The notes beneath the pieces were generated by a model. It saw only the letters and a list, made by a program, of their open reading frames with translations, had not been told where the DNA came from and did not search any database. A stretch of 64,000 bases of DNA, taken from contig CAZQLE010000001.1 of assembly GCA_964593905.1 (NCBI GenBank), forward strand, positions 30,421 through 94,420, written 5' to 3'. Position numbers and translations under genes: made by a program. Each line of letters opens with the position of its first letter. The stretch's first letter is position 1. This document shows positions 9,401-17,272 of this stretch, one piece after another. Source of the stretch: CAZQLE01 sp964593905. Its GTDB lineage: Bacteria; Chloroflexota; Anaerolineae; Anaerolineales; Anaerolineaceae.

Positions 9401-11083
9401 ATGGATCTATCTAGAATGATCAAGGCAATAAAAAAGTGGTGGTGGTTGGTTATTGCTGCGACAGTGGTCGCGGGAGTTTCTAGTTTTATCGTCGCTTTTC
9501 AGCAGCCAAAGACTTATACAGCAAGGACCACCTTGATTATTGGGCAGGCGTTGAGCGACCCAAACCCAACACAAGGGCAGTTTTATCTGGAACAACAGCT
9601 TGCGGCAATCTATGCGGATATTGCCCTGCGCACGCCAATTCAGAAGGCCACGATGGAGGCCCTGGGTCTTACCTGGTTGCCGGCCTATGAAGTGCGCGCA
9701 ATACCTAATACGCCATTGATTGAAATTCTGACAACTGATACAGATGCCCAGCGAGCCCAGGCGGTGACCAACACAATTGCGCAAGAGTTGATTGATGCCA
9801 ATTCTACAAATACACCTACCGAGACGGCCCAGCAGCAATTTATTGTTCAACAACTGAATGAGATTCAGCAGGCAATTGTTGACACACAGGTGGAAATTCA
9901 AAATGCAAAAAATGATCTCGCCAGCTTAAGCAATGCCAGAACAATCGCAGATAAACAGGTTCAAATTGATGCGCTTGAGCAAAAGCTAACGTTGTTGCAG
10001 GGAAATTTTGCGACCTTGCGCGCACAATCAACCAGTGGTGCGGTTAACAGCCTGCGCATCATTGAACCGGCCGAAGCTCCCTCCAAGCCAGATACCTCGA
10101 ATATTGCCCTTGTCGCCGGCCTGTCAGCCGCAATTGGCTTGATGCTGGCTTTGATAGCCATCTATATCATCGAATCTCTGGATACGAGTGTCAAAGATCC
10201 TGAAGAAATTGCACAGCTTTTGAACCTCCCCATTATCGGCAGAATCCCTGCGCTGCCAACCGTGCGAAACCCATGGACTTATGTTGCGGATCACCCGCAA
10301 TCAGGAATTTCAGACGATTTTCGGTTGCTGCGCACAAATCTTGATTTTTTTAGTGTTGGACATCCACTCAAGACCATCTTGGTGTCCAGCCCCGATTCAA
10401 ACGATGGCAAATCGGTGGTCGCAACCAATCTGGCAGCTATTATGACCCAGAATAACCGCAAAGTGATCCTGGTGGATACTGATCTGCGCAACTCAACGCT
10501 ATACGCCAGTATAAGTACTGGTGAAAGCCCGGATTTCATGCAAAAAGGATTAAGTGATCTTATTGTGAACCCCGGCATGACCATCAAGGATGTTCTGATC
10601 CCGATCAATGATCATTTGCAATTAATACCAGCGGGCACATTGCCACCGAATCCAACTGAATTATTAGGGTCGATCCGTGTTGCCAAGGTGATTGAAGAGC
10701 TGACAAGCGAAGCCGATATTGTAATTATGGACGGCCCGCCGTTTATTGTCGCCGATGCAACTGTGCTTGCAGCCCGTGTGGATGGTGTTTTGATCGTGAC
10801 CTCGGTAGGACATACCCGCAAAGCCAGTCTTTTGGGCGCGAAAGATCAGATACTCCGCTCGGGCGCCAAAATACTGGGGATTGTAATTAACCGGGCTGCA
10901 ACCGGGACAGGCTATTATCGCTATACCGGAAAACGGGCCGAAGTGAAAAGCCAGCCGTTGGCAAGTCAGGATATGAAAAGCAGGCCGCTGGCCTCCAGTG
11001 AGAGCGCCAGCCGCCCGCTTCCTCAGATGATCTCTTCTGCTGCCGAAGCAATCAAGAAATCCAGGGGGCGTCCCAAAAAATAG
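9401..11083 (+). CDS. Wzz chain-length regulator fused to a bacterial tyrosine kinase (BY-kinase)
   Basis: The 560-residue protein controls polysaccharide chain length and export. An N-terminal Wzz domain has a membrane helix at about 16-34 and a second at about 235-257, with a coiled-coil-prone extracytoplasmic region between them. The cytoplasmic BY-kinase domain starts near 300: Walker A SSPDSNDGKS (about 328-337), Walker A' ILVDTDLR (about 353) and Walker B IVIMDGPP (about 443). The C-terminal tail has a short tyrosine cluster (GYYRY, about 506), the likely autophosphorylation site, then an Ala/Ser/Pro-rich basic end. Fusion of both halves is the proteobacterial Wzc layout rather than the split CapA/CapB one. 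A GGAG SD precedes ATG 9401. Confidence 0.88.
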   Translation: MDLSRMIKAIKKWWWLVIAATVVAGVSSFIVAFQQPKTYTARTTLIIGQALSDPNPTQGQFYLEQQLAAIYADIALRTPIQKATMEALGLTWLPAYEVRAIPNTPLIEILTTDTDAQRAQAVTNTIAQELIDANSTNTPTETAQQQFIVQQLNEIQQAIVDTQVEIQNAKNDLASLSNARTIADKQVQIDALEQKLTLLQGNFATLRAQSTSGAVNSLRIIEPAEAPSKPDTSNIALVAGLSAAIGLMLALIAIYIIESLDTSVKDPEEIAQLLNLPIIGRIPALPTVRNPWTYVADHPQSGISDDFRLLRTNLDFFSVGHPLKTILVSSPDSNDGKSVVATNLAAIMTQNNRKVILVDTDLRNSTLYASISTGESPDFMQKGLSDLIVNPGMTIKDVLIPINDHLQLIPAGTLPPNPTELLGSIRVAKVIEELTSEADIVIMDGPPFIVADATVLAARVDGVLIVTSVGHTRKASLLGAKDQILRSGAKILGIVINRAATGTGYYRYTGKRAEVKSQPLASQDMKSRPLASSESASRPLPQMISSAAEAIKKSRGRPKK

Positions 11084-11092
11084 GACTAGAAA

Positions 11093-11962
11093 CTATTCGT
11101 TATCCAGAAGTCCCAGTAAATACTCTCCATAGTGATTGCTGGAATACTCCTCCGCCAGGGCCTTTAACTGTTCTTTGTTAATGAACCCCTGGCGGAATGC
11201 TATTTCTTCAGGGCAGGCGATCATTAATCCCTGGCGGTCTTCAACCACTTGAACGAAACTGGAGGCTTGCAATAACGATTCGTGTGTTCCGGCATCCAAC
11301 CAGGCAACTCCACGCCCCAATACCTCTACTTGCAGATTGCCCGCTTGCAAATAGATCTGATTCAAATCGGTTATTTCCAGTTCACCCCGTTTGGAGGGCT
11401 GTAAGTTTTCAGCAAGTTCAACCACTTTATTATCATAAAAATAAATTCCCGGCACGGCGTATTTTGATTTTGGCAGGGCGGGCTTTTCTTCGATGCTTAT
11501 TGCTCGATAGTTGCCATCAAACTCAACCACTCCATAACGAGATGGGTTGCTCACTGCATACCCAAAAATCACAGCCCCCGTGGTCAATCGGGCAGCGGAT
11601 CGCATGATATCAGGCAGGCTGTTGCCATAAAATATGTTGTCGCCAAGGATCAGACAGACGGGCTCGTTGCCGATAAAGTCTTTGCCAATGACAAATGCCT
11701 CTGCAATCCCGCGGGGTTCACTCTGTTCAGCATAAGAAAAATGGATTCCCCATTTCTTGCCATCTCCCAGCAGCCGCTCAAAGCCAGGTAGATCTTCGGG
11801 GGTGCTGATGACCAGAATATCGCGAATACTGGCCAGCATCAGCATGGATAGGGGGTAGTAAATCATTGGTTTGTCATATACAGGCAATAATTGTTTGCTA
11901 ACCGATTGCGTCAATGGGTATAAGCGTGTCCCTTTGCCGCCGGCCAAGATGATACCTTTCAT
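11093..11962 (-). CDS. rmlA: Glucose-1-phosphate thymidylyltransferase
   Basis: RmlA (RfbA) converts glucose-1-phosphate and dTTP to dTDP-glucose, the first step toward dTDP-rhamnose and related deoxysugars. The 289-residue length fits the family. Visible motifs are GIILAGGKGTRLYPLT (residues 3-18) for nucleotide binding, KQLLPVYDKPMIYYPL (about 23-38), LGDNIFYG (about 107) and VVEFD with SIEEKP (about 145-160). SD GGGAGGA lies 7 bases before the ATG, and a good promoter is seen at 12007-12034. It points toward the exopolysaccharide operon and converges with it after 9 bases. rmlB, rmlC and rmlD are not in the window. Confidence 0.92.
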   Translation of the reverse strand: MKGIILAGGKGTRLYPLTQSVSKQLLPVYDKPMIYYPLSMLMLASIRDILVISTPEDLPGFERLLGDGKKWGIHFSYAEQSEPRGIAEAFVIGKDFIGNEPVCLILGDNIFYGNSLPDIMRSAARLTTGAVIFGYAVSNPSRYGVVEFDGNYRAISIEEKPALPKSKYAVPGIYFYDNKVVELAENLQPSKRGELEITDLNQIYLQAGNLQVEVLGRGVAWLDAGTHESLLQASSFVQVVEDRQGLMIACPEEIAFRQGFINKEQLKALAEEYSSNHYGEYLLGLLDNE

Positions 11963-12006
11963 GTGTAAATCCTCCCTTGGGTGAAAATAATTTACCGCAC
12001 AAGTTT

Positions 12007-12034
12007 ATTTTACGTGATCTTTCTGGCTTTTCAA
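12007..12034 (-). promoter_or_regulatory. Sigma-70-type promoter of rmlA
   Basis: On the minus strand TTGAAA (12034-12029) and TAAAAT (12012-12007) are separated by 16 bases; each matches consensus at 5 of 6 positions. The expected transcript start near 12000 gives a leader of about 38 bases before rmlA. Confidence 0.6.
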
Positions 12035-12050
12035 AGCAAACATTAAATTC

Positions 12051-12084
12051 GAATGGGCAGATTCGAATTCGAATCTGCCCATTC
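12051..12084. repeat. Perfect 34-bp palindrome upstream of rmlA
   Basis: GAATGGGCAGATTCGAA (12051-12067) is followed immediately by its exact reverse complement (12068-12084). It lies 17 bases upstream of the rmlA -35 element and about 130 bases after the end of the CBS gene. There is no T-tract on the side expected for a terminator of the CBS gene, so an operator for a dimeric regulator is at least as likely as a terminator. Confidence 0.85.
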
Positions 12085-12094
12085 TTTTCACCCA

Positions 12095-12190
12095 TACCTG
12101 TAGGAGTACCTGTTAAAAAATACGGTTAATAAACATTTGTAATTTCTACCGTTAAACCATAAGCCATACCGCTAAAATTACCCTGTAAAA
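12095..12190. repeat. Degenerate TACC(N)GTTAAA repeats
   Basis: Between the palindrome and the CBS gene, TACC is followed by a short G/T/A-rich word at 12095, 12107, 12147, 12167 and 12179 (for example TACCTGTTAAAA, TACCGTTAAAC, TACCGCTAAAA, TACCCTGTAAAAC). Spacings are 12, 40, 20 and 12 bases. The repeats are short and imperfect, so this could be chance in AT-rich DNA. The 12963-12217 side holds no gene. Confidence 0.3.
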
Positions 12191-12217
12191 CAAAGCGCTT
12201 CTTTGCTGCGCTGAGTT

Positions 12218-13078
12218 TTAAGCATATTTTTGAACAATCAACCGAAACAAATCACTTTCGGTGATAATTCCCACCAGTTCTGTGTCTTCCAAAACCGGCA
12301 GCGAATGTATTTTATACTGCAACATCAACTTTGAAACTTCACTTACCGGGGTTGTCGGGTGAACAAAAACCGGGCTGCTGGTCATAATATATTCGATGGG
12401 CGTTTTTTGTATTCGCTGTGATACCTCAGAGTTGCCCGCAGAGAAGAAGATCGAAGGATCGGCAGAAAGCAGATCCGTGCGGGTTGCAATTCCAATCAGT
12501 ACGCCATCGCGAATCACAGGTAGCGCACGAATGCGCTGCAGACCCATGATGCGATGCGCTTCAAGGAGCGTGGTTTTGGGGGAGACCGTTTTTATATTGC
12601 TGGTCATATAATCTTCCGCGACCAGCTCTTCCCGATCTCTTTCTTGTTCGTCGATAAGAAAGCGGAATAAATCACTTGCGGTGATAATTCCAATTACCTG
12701 ATTATTGCGAAGTACGGGCAAATCAGAAATCTTATTTTCGAGCATTACCCTGGCGGCCTGAGCAATGGAAGCATTTTCACCAATTGTGGTGACATTTTTG
12801 GTCATGGCTTTGCCAACGTTCTGATCGCCCAGTTGCCGATATTGAGACCACACTTCCCGCATTACGGTTGAAGGATCGTAGCGGAGTAAATCTCGTTTTG
12901 TAATGATCCCCACCAGTTTTCCTGCATCAATGATGGGCAACACTCGAATTTTGGCGCGCGTCATCATTCTGCGTGCATCATGTAAGTGAGTGTCTGGCGA
13001 AGCCGAAATAACATCACGGGTCATCCACTCGCTGACAGTACCTGTTTTCGACATTGTGGCGGTTTCCATCATCATCAT
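12218..13078 (-). CDS. Four-CBS-domain protein (two Bateman modules)
   Basis: The 286-residue soluble protein is built only of four CBS repeats. They begin near residues 15 (VSEWMTRDVISASPDTHL), 85 (VGKAMTKNVTTI), 152 (VAEDYMTSNIKTV) and 226 (IEYIMTSSPVFVHP), and each ends in a GIITxxDL-type strand-helix. CBS pairs bind adenosyl ligands such as AMP, ATP or SAM and regulate partner proteins, but no enzymatic or transport domain is attached here. The start is ambiguous because four ATG codons stand in tandem (13078-13067); the first is used. A TATACT -10-like hexamer lies at 13106-13101. The partner is unknown; the gene stands alone after the two-component operon terminator. Confidence 0.85.
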   Translation of the reverse strand: MMMMETATMSKTGTVSEWMTRDVISASPDTHLHDARRMMTRAKIRVLPIIDAGKLVGIITKRDLLRYDPSTVMREVWSQYRQLGDQNVGKAMTKNVTTIGENASIAQAARVMLENKISDLPVLRNNQVIGIITASDLFRFLIDEQERDREELVAEDYMTSNIKTVSPKTTLLEAHRIMGLQRIRALPVIRDGVLIGIATRTDLLSADPSIFFSAGNSEVSQRIQKTPIEYIMTSSPVFVHPTTPVSEVSKLMLQYKIHSLPVLEDTELVGIITESDLFRLIVQKYA

Positions 13079-13197
13079 CGGTTCAATCTCTTTTGGTTTT
13101 AGTATAGAGAGGTTCGGTTAAAAACTCATCGAAAGAAGGTATCGTCTTTTGTGTGAATTTTGATGATTTCGATCAACAGCATATCATTAAAAAGGTT

Positions 13198-13227
13198 GAC
13201 GCCGGTCTAAGTTTCAGAACCGGCGTC
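13198..13227 (-). terminator. Intrinsic terminator after the two-component operon
   Basis: A 9-bp GC-rich stem GACGCCGGT/ACCGGCGTC (13198-13206 with 13219-13227) encloses a 12-base loop. Read on the minus strand it is followed by AACCTTTTTAA, ending transcription from the response regulator gene whose stop is at 13254. It also has a T-run (GTTTTTTG) on the plus strand, so it can work in both directions. Confidence 0.75.
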
Positions 13228-13253
13228 GTGTTTTTTGTTGAGACAAGCGGCTT

Positions 13254-13928
13254 TTATTCTTCCAGATTATTTCCACTGGATAAAGTGACATAGCCTTCTT
13301 TTAATGCAAGCAATGCAGCCTGGGTTCTGGATGCTACCTGCAATTTGGATAATATGCGGCTTACATGAGTGTGAACGGTGGCTTTGCTCACCACCATGAT
13401 TTCTGCAATTTGCTGATTACTGTTCCCCTGTGCGATATAGCGCAGCACTTCCAGCTCACGGTCGGTCAGTTCTTCTCGCTCAACGGTCTTTTTGGGAGCC
13501 GGCTGTTGTAATTGCTGAAGCAGCCGGCGCGCCACGACCGGGTGGAGCGATGACTCACCCCGGTTAACCTGATGAATGGCGCGGATCAGGTCTTCGGGAT
13601 CGGAGTCTTTCAATAAATAGCCGGATGCGCCTGCATCAATTGCAGCAAATACCTTATCATCGCTGGCAAAACTGGTTAATACCAGAATACGCAGCTCAGG
13701 TTGTTTGGCTTTGATATTCCGGATTGCCTCAACGCCGTCCATTTCGGGCATTACCAGATCCATAAGGATAATATCCGGGAGGAGGGACAGGCTTTTTTCC
13801 ACTGCTTCGATCCCATTTGAGCATTCCCCAATGACCTCCAGACCGGGCTCAGTGTCCAACATGGCTACAATGCCTTTGCGCACCACTGGATGATCATCTA
13901 CCACGAGGATTCTAATATTGCGGTTCAT
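13254..13928 (-). CDS. NarL/FixJ-family response regulator
   Basis: The 224-residue DNA-binding regulator has a receiver domain (residues 5-120) with the acidic pocket DDHP near 11 and the phospho-acceptor aspartate in IILMDLVMPEMDG near 55. The switch Ser/Thr lies in VLTSF near 85 and the lysine in YLLKDSD near 108. A LuxR-type helix-turn-helix follows (about 150-212: LTDRELEVLRYIAQG, then SKATVHTHVSRIL). It overlaps the histidine kinase gene by 4 bases (ATGA, 13925-13928), so the two form a cognate pair. Confidence 0.92.
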   Translation of the reverse strand: MNRNIRILVVDDHPVVRKGIVAMLDTEPGLEVIGECSNGIEAVEKSLSLLPDIILMDLVMPEMDGVEAIRNIKAKQPELRILVLTSFASDDKVFAAIDAGASGYLLKDSDPEDLIRAIHQVNRGESSLHPVVARRLLQQLQQPAPKKTVEREELTDRELEVLRYIAQGNSNQQIAEIMVVSKATVHTHVSRILSKLQVASRTQAALLALKEGYVTLSSGNNLEE

Positions 13929-15532
13929 GCTTTTACCTCCACAGAAACGATTGTACCTTCTCCAGGTTGACTGTTAATTTTTAATTCGGCCCCAACCCCA
14001 ATGGCTCTTTCCTTCATGCTTTTTAGCCCAAGACCCCCGTTTCGTTTCACTGCCGGTGGATTGAAACCATGTCCATCGTCTGTTATGCGCAATGTTGTGG
14101 ATGCTTCGGTTTGTGTAATTCGAATCGAAACCTTTTGCGCCCCGGCATGTTTTAAGACATTATTCAGCGCCTCTTGTGCGATACGATACAAACTATCCTC
14201 AATCTCTTGCGCCAGTGGGCGGGTGATCACGACTTCCAGGTTGGTGGTTAACCCTGTTCGTTCTTCAACAGATTTAAGCCGCGCTTCCAGCGCTGAAGCC
14301 AGCCCCAATTTTTGCAAGGCCGGCGGGCGCAGTTCAAAAATCATCAAGCGCATTTCGGCCAGGGCCTCCTGTGCAGTTTCACGCAGGTCTTTTAGCTGTT
14401 TCTTTACCGTTTCAAAATTTCCGGCTGCAAGCTGGCGCGTGGCAGCGCCGGCCAGCAAATTGATGGCATACAACGCCTGGTTGGCAGAATCATGCAGCTC
14501 ACGGGCTAATCGCTGTCGTTCTTCTAGCACAGCCATTTTTTCGGCCTGATTATAAAGCCGGGCATGTTCAACAGCAACCGCCACCTGGTCGGCAAAAACT
14601 TTCATCACGCGCACATCTTCTTGCGTAAAGCCAAACCGTTTATTCACCACATCCAAAACACCGACCACTTCCTGATTAACAATCATGGGTACCAGCATTT
14701 GATTGTATGGCGTCTCTACATTGGGGCGTGAGGTTGGTTTTTCGTTGAAGATGACCGGCTCCCGCTTTTGAACAACAAGGCCAAAACGGCCGTCTTTGAT
14801 GTTAATCAACCCGGTGGGGTGGTGGGTTTCTCCACACTGATAAGCAATTTTGAGATTTCCGTCTTCCTGCAACAGCGCAATCAGACTGCCCATCGCAGAA
14901 GTTAAACGTCTGGCTTCTGTGCAGATGACTTCGAGAACCTCGGTCAGGTCAAGTTTTTGGAGCAGCGCGCGTGAAATTTCATGAAAACTTTGTTCTTCGT
15001 TTAATCTGCGGCTTGTTTCTTCGTATAGTCGAACGTTTTCCAGCGCCAGGCCCATTGCATTGGCGATGGAACGCGCCATTCGAATTTCTTCTTCATTAAA
15101 CTGGCGAAAATCTTCTGCGCGGGTAAGCAACAAAAGTCCATACAAAACCCCGCTGGCCTCAAGCGGAACGGCAATTCCAAAATGAACTTCAAGCGTTGAG
15201 GCAATTGAAGGATAGAGCAGGGGGCCGATCTGACGATCAATCAGCACCAGCGGTTTCCGTTTGCTGCGAATCATATTTGCCAGCAGATCATTGGTTGGGT
15301 CCAACGTTTCGGCTGCAAAAGTTTGTTTTTCGACGATGTTTAAACTTCCCAGTGCCAGCAGGGGGATGAATCCATCTCCGCCGGGTTCGGATAGATAAAG
15401 CAACCCCTGGCGCGCAGCCACCATTTTTATGACCGTCCAGGTCATCTCCTCCAGAACAGTAAATAATTCTGGAGAGTGGGGGGCTGGTCCAGGGGTGTTA
15501 ATAATACGGTTGAGAAGATTATCCATCGTCAC
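13925..15532 (-). CDS. GAF-domain sensor histidine kinase (HisKA_3/NarL-partner type)
   Basis: The 535-residue cytoplasmic kinase lacks membrane helices, so it senses an intracellular cue. Two GAF domains span about 20-165 and 185-320 and are joined by a helical linker. A HisKA_3 dimerisation domain has the phospho-acceptor His in ARELHDSANQALYAI (about 340-354). The HATPase_c domain carries the N-box ALNNVLKHA and G-boxes DDGHGF and GGLGLKSMKERA (about 455-505). Cysteine/histidine ligands expected for haem GAF proteins were not obvious. GTG 15532 is the annotated start; ATG 15526 is equally possible because no clear SD is seen. It precedes its response regulator with an ATGA overlap. Confidence 0.9.
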   Translation of the reverse strand: MTMDNLLNRIINTPGPAPHSPELFTVLEEMTWTVIKMVAARQGLLYLSEPGGDGFIPLLALGSLNIVEKQTFAAETLDPTNDLLANMIRSKRKPLVLIDRQIGPLLYPSIASTLEVHFGIAVPLEASGVLYGLLLLTRAEDFRQFNEEEIRMARSIANAMGLALENVRLYEETSRRLNEEQSFHEISRALLQKLDLTEVLEVICTEARRLTSAMGSLIALLQEDGNLKIAYQCGETHHPTGLINIKDGRFGLVVQKREPVIFNEKPTSRPNVETPYNQMLVPMIVNQEVVGVLDVVNKRFGFTQEDVRVMKVFADQVAVAVEHARLYNQAEKMAVLEERQRLARELHDSANQALYAINLLAGAATRQLAAGNFETVKKQLKDLRETAQEALAEMRLMIFELRPPALQKLGLASALEARLKSVEERTGLTTNLEVVITRPLAQEIEDSLYRIAQEALNNVLKHAGAQKVSIRITQTEASTTLRITDDGHGFNPPAVKRNGGLGLKSMKERAIGVGAELKINSQPGEGTIVSVEVKA

Positions 15533-15560
15533 TGGTTATTTTAACATAACCGTGTACATA

Positions 15561-17042
15561 TCATCCATTTTCCCAGCGTAATGTGTCAAATGATATGCGG
15601 GGTTTGCCCCAGAAGTCTTCAGGCAGTTCCATGTGCTTTTTCAAATCCGCACGTTGGATGGTGGCTGTGGCTTCTTCCTGTGCCTGGTCTAGAATCTCCT
15701 CTTCATCGGCGGTGAGCAGTTTGCGGTCTTCCATGATCAGCCTGCCGTCGACCATCACGTCATTTACGTCCGAACCTACAGCAGCCTGGATCAAGCGGTG
15801 AACCGGCATATACTCCGGTGCAAGGTGCGGCTTGCGCATATCAACCGTGATGACATCCGCTTTCTTGCCAATTTCGAGCGAGCCAATCTCTTTTTCAAGC
15901 CCAAGGGCTCGCGCCGCATCGATGGTGATCATTTCCAGTAGTTTTCCGGCTGGCAGGTAATATTGATCGCGCAGCATCATTTGCTGCACCAATTGACCCC
16001 GCCGGGCAACCTGGAATAGGTCGAACGGCCGGTTGGGTGAGGTGCCATCTGTCACCAGCGCCACTGTCACGCCGGCGTACATCAATTCTGGCACCGGGCA
16101 GCGATAGATGGCGTGAATGGGTCCTGGCATGTGCCCGACGCGAGTATCGGTTTCGCCAAGGATATCCACTTCGGCCAGCGAAATTCCGTTGCAGTGTTGC
16201 AGCGAAACATCAGGGCCCAACAGACCAAATTCATCCTGCCTGGCCAGCCAGACCATGCCGCCAAATGCGTCTGAGTGGATACGGGTCTGATACTTTGCTG
16301 CCAGATCACGCACCCGACGGGATTGCATGCGGTCAAACTGGGTAAGCCTGACGGCTTTATCGGGCGTGGTGGGGGTCGAAGTATCCAGCGAGGGAATGAT
16401 TACAAAGGGGGTTACGTAGACCAGAATCCGGTCGTTTTTGGCATGATGCCAGCGCTTAATCACCTCTTCGGTCCCGTCCATGGCTTCATCAAACGTGACC
16501 AGATGCGTCTGTTTTTGCCCATTTTGCCAGCGAGAAAACTCATGGGGCCAGGGCGGGTTGCAGGGCCCAACAGCGACAATTTCACGCGAACCCAGCTCTG
16601 CATAGGCGCGGGCATGATTACCGGCAAAAACAGGGTCATCACTGCGTGGCTGAGAGCCCATCACACTTAAACCGGTCGTAATTCCGGCTTTAATGCGTTC
16701 TAATGCGGATAGCCGTCCTTCGATATACCAGAATTCATCGGTCACGCCGTGTTGATAGGTTTCGGTCATCACTTTCACCCAGAATGCGGGGGTGTCTGAT
16801 GCAATGTGTTTAAAGATGCAATGCCCGCCGTGACCATGTGCATCGACCAGGCCGGGCAAAACCACTTTATGTTGGCAGGCAATGGTGCGGGCTGGCCGAT
16901 ATTTCGTCAATAGCTCGGCGGTGGGCCCCAGATCATGAATACGGTTTCCGACGATTGCGACAGCACCATCCGTAATGATCCTGTGTTCCTTATCCATGGT
17001 GATAACAGTGGCGTGTGTGAAAAGCACATCAACGGGTTGCAT
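15561..17042 (-). CDS. Amidohydrolase-superfamily protein (SsnA/AtzA/guanine deaminase-like)
   Basis: This metal-dependent hydrolase has 493 residues. The N-terminal beta-sandwich (VDVLFTHATVITMD) leads into the metal motif HGH in GLVDAHGHGGH (about residues 64-74). Further ligands are the His of TRIHSDAF (about 255), the His of LQHCNGI (about 283) and the Asp of VTDGTSPN (about 333). The C-terminal GSLEIGKKADVITVD is the family hallmark. Members deaminate or hydrolyse N-heterocycles such as guanine, cytosine, adenosine or s-triazines. Length and motif spacing differ from the SsnA-like paralogue at 48115. SD AAAGGA precedes the ATG. A 28-base gap to the kinase gene suggests co-transcription with the two-component system. 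Confidence 0.8.
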   Translation of the reverse strand: MQPVDVLFTHATVITMDKEHRIITDGAVAIVGNRIHDLGPTAELLTKYRPARTIACQHKVVLPGLVDAHGHGGHCIFKHIASDTPAFWVKVMTETYQHGVTDEFWYIEGRLSALERIKAGITTGLSVMGSQPRSDDPVFAGNHARAYAELGSREIVAVGPCNPPWPHEFSRWQNGQKQTHLVTFDEAMDGTEEVIKRWHHAKNDRILVYVTPFVIIPSLDTSTPTTPDKAVRLTQFDRMQSRRVRDLAAKYQTRIHSDAFGGMVWLARQDEFGLLGPDVSLQHCNGISLAEVDILGETDTRVGHMPGPIHAIYRCPVPELMYAGVTVALVTDGTSPNRPFDLFQVARRGQLVQQMMLRDQYYLPAGKLLEMITIDAARALGLEKEIGSLEIGKKADVITVDMRKPHLAPEYMPVHRLIQAAVGSDVNDVMVDGRLIMEDRKLLTADEEEILDQAQEEATATIQRADLKKHMELPEDFWGKPRISFDTLRWENG

Positions 17043-17146
17043 AGAGTTGTATCCTTTTGAAAATATTTGCGCTTTCAGTGTAGCCCCAAACCGATTAAAT
17101 TCACATAAAAAAAGGCGTTAAGATTGGACTATGTTTCCTATGGTTG

Positions 17147-17176
17147 TGTTTACGATAATATAACTTATTATAAACA
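17147..17176. promoter_or_regulatory. AT-rich imperfect palindrome in a divergent promoter region
   Basis: TGTTTA-CG-ATAATA (17147-17160) faces TATTATAAACA (17166-17176) in the 230-base gap between the amidohydrolase (minus) and the gyrase-like gene (plus). The arms match apart from a small bulge. It is a possible operator for one or both genes. Confidence 0.3.
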
Positions 17177-17229
17177 TAAAAGTTTCATCGGTTTTTCACC
17201 CCACCCCCGCTGTGATTTTCCAGAGAAAA

Positions 17230-17238
17230 TGTTACAAT
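17230..17238 (+). promoter_or_regulatory. Extended -10 promoter of the gyrase-like operon
   Basis: TGTTACAAT fits the extended -10 pattern TGnTAnaaT. No convincing -35 element is present. A transcript start near 17245 leaves room for SD AAAGGG (about 17260) and ATG 17273, but excludes the longer frame beginning at 17252. Confidence 0.45.
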
Positions 17239-17272
17239 TCAGCAACCCAAGTTGGGCAGAAAGGGATTAATC

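Noticed and set aside
14001..14549. 182-residue plus-strand frame opposite the histidine kinase
   Set aside because: Antisense to the conserved HisKA_3/HATPase region; Ser/Arg/Cys-rich shadow composition.
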